Positions 60,063 through 64,000 of a stretch of 64,000 nt of DNA are shown in pieces. The notes under the pieces were generated by a model, which was not told where the DNA came from, did no database searches, and saw only the letters and a list, made by a program, of their open reading frames with translations. How positions within the stretch are numbered: the first letter of the stretch is position 1; every line of letters starts with the position of its first letter. The stretch is from Rotaria socialis (taxonomy: Eukaryota > Rotifera > Eurotatoria > Philodinida > Philodinidae). The stretch spans positions 216,482 through 280,481 of the forward strand of contig CAJNYU010000247.1 of NCBI GenBank assembly GCA_905331475.1, given 5' to 3'. The translations under genes were made by a program, and so were the position numbers.

Positions 60063-63000
60063 TGTTACGTTTATCAGGTAGGAATTGAAAGAAAAACTGC
60101 TGAATCAATGAGAGTGAGCTGTGTTTCTTGAGAGTAGTAAAAAGAATTCGCAAATAACAAAATTCTTAATGAAGAAAAAAAATACGACGAAGAAATATGA
60201 TGGAGCGAGAGAAACTTTTTTGTTTCTTCAATACTTAAATAGGTTGAGTCAGAAGGGAGTTTTTATTTTTTCTCTCTGTTAGAAACAGATTGACGACTGA
60301 ATTTATATGTTCCCGATTTTATTCTGTACGACGAACACTTCTATTACTTTAAAGAATGAAAAAAGTTATGACTTTTTTTTTGAATAGAAACAATGAGTGT
60401 CTAAACAAATATACTCTAAAAATGGTTAAATATCGACCCGTACAACTTATGACTCATATCGATGTATTTTTCTTTAGCACAAATGTCATACAACATACTT
60501 TTTATGAAACTAATTTATAAAATTTTTCACTATGATAGTAGTACGAATTCTTATTAGATTTATGAATATAAAATTCGAGACAATCATTATTCATCGTTGA
60601 TCGTTTGACATAAGAGTGCGAGTGGTTTAGCGGATTGATGTTCTACAACACAACCGATCATATTAATTTGATAAGAAAGTGCCGAGTTCTCATAGTTATG
60701 ATAAAATCTGAAATTTGAGTAACATTTATTGTTCAATAATTTGCATTTGTTACGAATAGAATGTGCCCATTACGAAATATGTCGTTTGTAAGATTTTCAA
60801 GTCAACTTCATTGGACACGTTTTCGTACATAAAACAAGAAAATGCATCGCTGTCCGAAAAGTATATTAAATCGTCTGTTTATTGTCTTCATTGACATATT
60901 CAACTTACTGTTATTGATTCTCTCTGTAAAATTGTTCGAGAAAGTGTGAAGTTTCTATTTGCGCATCTTAAAATAACTTTCCTATGTTAAAAATGCGAGA
61001 CGATCGGAAGAATGCTGATTCTTAGATCTGGTATATTTATCAGGCCTCTTGACGGATAGAAATTTTATTTCAAAGTGCAAATATTTAGCATATATATCTG
61101 TAGCACAATATATGGTTAGTTTTATTGTAGGGATCAGGTCATTTTCTTATTACACTTTTAAAATGAAGTACAGTGGTAAATATTTATTCCAAATGTTCTT
61201 TTTGTCGTAAAACTTCTCTCAATTTGATTTCGACCACATGATTTTGAAGATGAGATGTTCTCCATTCTACTTACATCTTTGATGAAAAACTGGATCGTTA
61301 GTTGCTGCTTTGTCAGAATGATTGATTTTGATTATACAACTAAATAGAAAACTGTATTATTTCGATATTGATAAAACACATTAGAATGATTCGACTTTCA
61401 GCATGTTTCTCTCTCTCTCTCTCTCGTTTTACCTTGCTTGAATGAGACAAGACAAAATCATCAGCTACCACCTACACTCTTATCCTATTATAAGCATGCT
61501 TTTGTAAAGAAAACGATAAAATAAAAATGTGCGCATCATATGGTTCTCAAGGCGTTCGACTGAATGAAAAATAAACATACTGAGAGAGGTCAAGTTGATA
61601 TTTATACAATTGGACTAAAATAAAATGAATTAGTGATCCATTCATCAGTTAGGAAAATTGTTGTCCACAGCGATCTCAATTGTGTAATAGGATGTAACGA
61701 AGTAATAAATAGCTTGGATATTCTAATTGATCAGATTTTTAAGGAGAAACCGATAAGTCTGTAAAAAAAAGGGAATGTCTTCGAAAGATCTGTGCGATAA
61801 CGTTTTGGATTAGAGATCTGCAAAGTAGTCCCGATCAGTGTTTATTAAAAGAAAGCTATCGAATATACTTTCGTATTAATTATTTTGATCTGATTAAAGA
61901 CATCGTATCTGCTATTTCTACTCACTATTCTGATAAGAATCGTTAATGATTACGATGTTGCTTCGAAGAATCGGAATTCTCGAATTGTATAGGTTTTACT
62001 TGTCGGATATGAAAAATAAATATACAAGTTTAGACTCAAATCTTATGAAAAGCGGTACCTGGACTTCTTCTAAAAATATCAGTTACAGCATTTTTTTATT
62101 TGTACTTTCATTGAATTCGTATGCATTTACGAACTACTGGCTTTCGGAAAAGTTTTAGAGTCATTTGATCCGAATCAGAAAATCGTGTATTGTATCTGTT
62201 GTTCTGACACATGCGTGTAAAATAATGCTCTCGGTGTTAACCAGTCAACGCTATTTATGCCAATTTTATATATATTCGTAAAAGTATACCGATTATAAAA
62301 AACACTACTCGATTTTAGAAACATACTGATTTATAAAGACCAGGACTGGGAAACAGCGATTTTGCAGATTCTTATTTTGGATCCAATACAATAGCATTAT
62401 GGAAGCTCCTAAAGGCGATTCCAAACAATAGTAGATTGCTATATCTCAATTGAATAATTCGTATTTTAGAGATTTTGTTTAACCCAGTCATGATACTTCA
62501 TCCTAAAAACTATGTTTACATCCTCTGCTAGATGCTGAAAAGTTCGAATGTTTGCTGTATTTATAGAACATAAAACAACTGTAAACATTAAAGTTAAACC
62601 TTGACTGTCAAAAGGAAAGACAGTCTGATCGATGATGCTTGTCACCGTTGATCGACAGATGCAGAAGTTTCACATGGTCAGAAACCTTCTTCAGCATGCG
62701 ACTCACAAAGAAAAGTGTATAACTGCTGGTATCAATCTTCTCCTCGCTGTTTTTTTTCGAAACTTTCCTTAACAAACCTATGCATTAATCATAATCATCG
62801 TCTCGTATATCATAGCAGCGTTCTCCCTGCTCACAGTTCTTCGTGAACACTGTTCCTGTTACTAATCAAATGCTGAATATATTCGTTAAGACTGGCGTAA
62901 ATGATATTTTAATAGCTCATGTTTCAAATTATTTCTCAGCCAGTGAAAAATGAGCTATTCATTTTCATCGGACTTTTTTTTTTAAAATCTCCTCATTTGG

Positions 63001-64000
63001 GCGGGGTGTAACGCCTTTATGAGGATCAGAGACGCAACTAATCATAATGCCAGATGCCACAGTATTGGTTATGGCAGAATGACAACAATGAAAATTAAAT
63101 AGTATTGAATATTGGATGAAGATTCAATTGTTTATTCAATGAACAGAAATAGTTGAGAATAAGAAGAACTCCACAAGCAAATAGCTGACATGAGTTCGAA
63201 TGATTGTAAGAGGAAATCGAGTTAGATTGATTGTAAAGAACAATCAAGTTGAAAAGAAAAAAGTAATTTGATCAAAAAGATGATTCTTTTTGACGAAGAA
63301 GAAAAGTAGTAGTCAGAGAAGAAAAAGAAGAATTAGTATATCTCAGTGAAGAGAGATATATCAAGAAGCTTCTAAGAAACTAGAAGAGAAGAAGAGAGTA
63401 ACGTCTTGTGCGAAAGTTTCTGGACAAAATGTTCGTTCATTTTTCGATCAATTGCAGGAGTTAGCCAAATTTTAAAAACACTGTGTTAGAATCAAAAGTT
63501 TGTGTTCTCTCAGAGTCTGTGTTCAGAATTTTTGTAAGACACTTAGATTAGAAATTGTGCTTGAAGTTTTGAAAGGCGCGAAAATAACGTTTTGACGGTT
63601 TTCAATACAAAAAATATAATCCAAGATAGATGTAAAAAAATACTCTACGTACTGCAAGAGATACAGCAAAGATTTCCTTATAAAACTGTATTCTAATAAT
63701 TAGTCTCCTTTGAAGCTTCTTCGAATAGTAAGAGTCTTAGTAAAAGGTTCAATGACGTTTTTGGAAATGATTATTTTTCACATATCAAAATTACCTCCAT
63801 TGTTTCTGAAAAACTGGTGAAAAACTATCAATTCTTAGCTTCTGGAGGACCATCATGCTCTTTACACTGTCAAAAAAGATGGATAATATATAATAAGTTA
63901 ATTCTCACTTTGGAGGGTGCATACAACCCAAATGCTGATCGAAAAAGATCCAGACTGCTATGCGATTAAGCAAAGGAAACTGGAACTAAGTTATATTGGC
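60063..64000. other. Terminal 3.9 kb without recognised genes
   Basis: This is AT-rich DNA with a CT dinucleotide run at about 61408-61426 and a strongly purine-rich plus strand at about 63150-63400. Short open frames (for example 61946-62158) lack any support. I cannot identify a gene, RNA or intact mobile element. Confidence 0.5.

Noticed and set aside
60615..60710. tRNA-like stretch with an A-box-like GAGTGGTTTAGCGGA
   Set aside because: No B-box with GGTTCGAATCC, no closing acceptor stem and no anticodon arm could be drawn.
63007..63600. TGTAACGCC start resembling the 5' end of an LTR, followed by a purine-rich region
   Set aside because: No matching second LTR, target duplication, primer-binding site or retroelement coding sequence is visible before the window ends.

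Overview
This is a 64 kb piece of an AT-rich animal nuclear genome. It carries 17 protein-coding genes, nearly all split by short GT-AG introns (mostly 45-70 bp), separated by AT-rich intergenic DNA. SS18, TFAP4, TPRG1L and a polypeptide GalNAc-transferase point to a metazoan. Short introns, asparagine/glutamine-rich low-complexity runs, a bacterial-type ACT-domain gene and 3' splice sites placed just upstream of many start codons would fit a rotifer, perhaps a bdelloid. That taxonomic call is inference. I saw no rRNA, tRNA, CRISPR or prokaryotic operon features.

Layout: 0.5-2.2 kb, RPL3 (+). 2.4-16.2 kb, a complete 35-exon DMXL/rabconnectin-3 alpha gene (+). 16.7-17.7 kb, BIN3, an N-BAR protein (+). 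18.9-20.3 kb, an unrecognised 265-residue protein (+). 22.1-24.3 kb, TFAP4, a bHLH-zipper factor (-). 24.3-30.9 kb, a 6.5 kb gene-free stretch upstream of TFAP4. 30.9-32.0 kb, a four-TM protein with a Pro-rich repeat tail (+). 32.5-33.1 kb, a two-unit TerB-like helical protein (+). 35.0-35.7 kb, a second four-TM protein (-). 36.9-37.3 kb, an intronless ACT-domain protein of bacterial type (+). 41.6-42.5 kb, an unrecognised disordered protein (+). 43.1-45.6 kb, a divergent RapGAP (+). 45.9-47.3 kb, uracil-DNA glycosylase (-). 49.0-51.8 kb, GALNT (-). 52.3-53.6 kb, lipoyl synthase (-). 53.7-55.1 kb, SS18 (+), sharing a 122 bp divergent promoter region with lipoyl synthase. 55.9-58.9 kb, a tiny SS18 paralogue consisting of the SNH domain only (+), whose 2.8 kb intron holds an 838 bp foldback element. 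58.9-60.1 kb, TPRG1L (-). 60.1-64 kb, no gene seen.

The genes are mostly unrelated housekeeping, trafficking and regulatory functions and form no pathway. The links inside the window are the SS18 tandem pair (BAF chromatin-complex subunit plus a minimal SNH relative), the LIAS/SS18 head-to-head pair, the RPL3-DMXL close tandem, and the tail-to-tail SS18-like/TPRG1L pair with probably overlapping 3' ends. The most interesting items are the SNH-only paralogue, the nearly perfect foldback element with nested GGTNACC palindromes, the recurrent start-codon-adjacent 3' splice sites (suggesting spliced-leader trans-splicing), the ACT-domain gene as a transfer candidate, and a RapGAP whose H-x-G-N-D signature has become L-V-G-N-A. 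Exon boundaries were worked out by hand from splice consensus, reading phase and family similarity. All summed CDS lengths are whole numbers of codons, but no transcript data were available.
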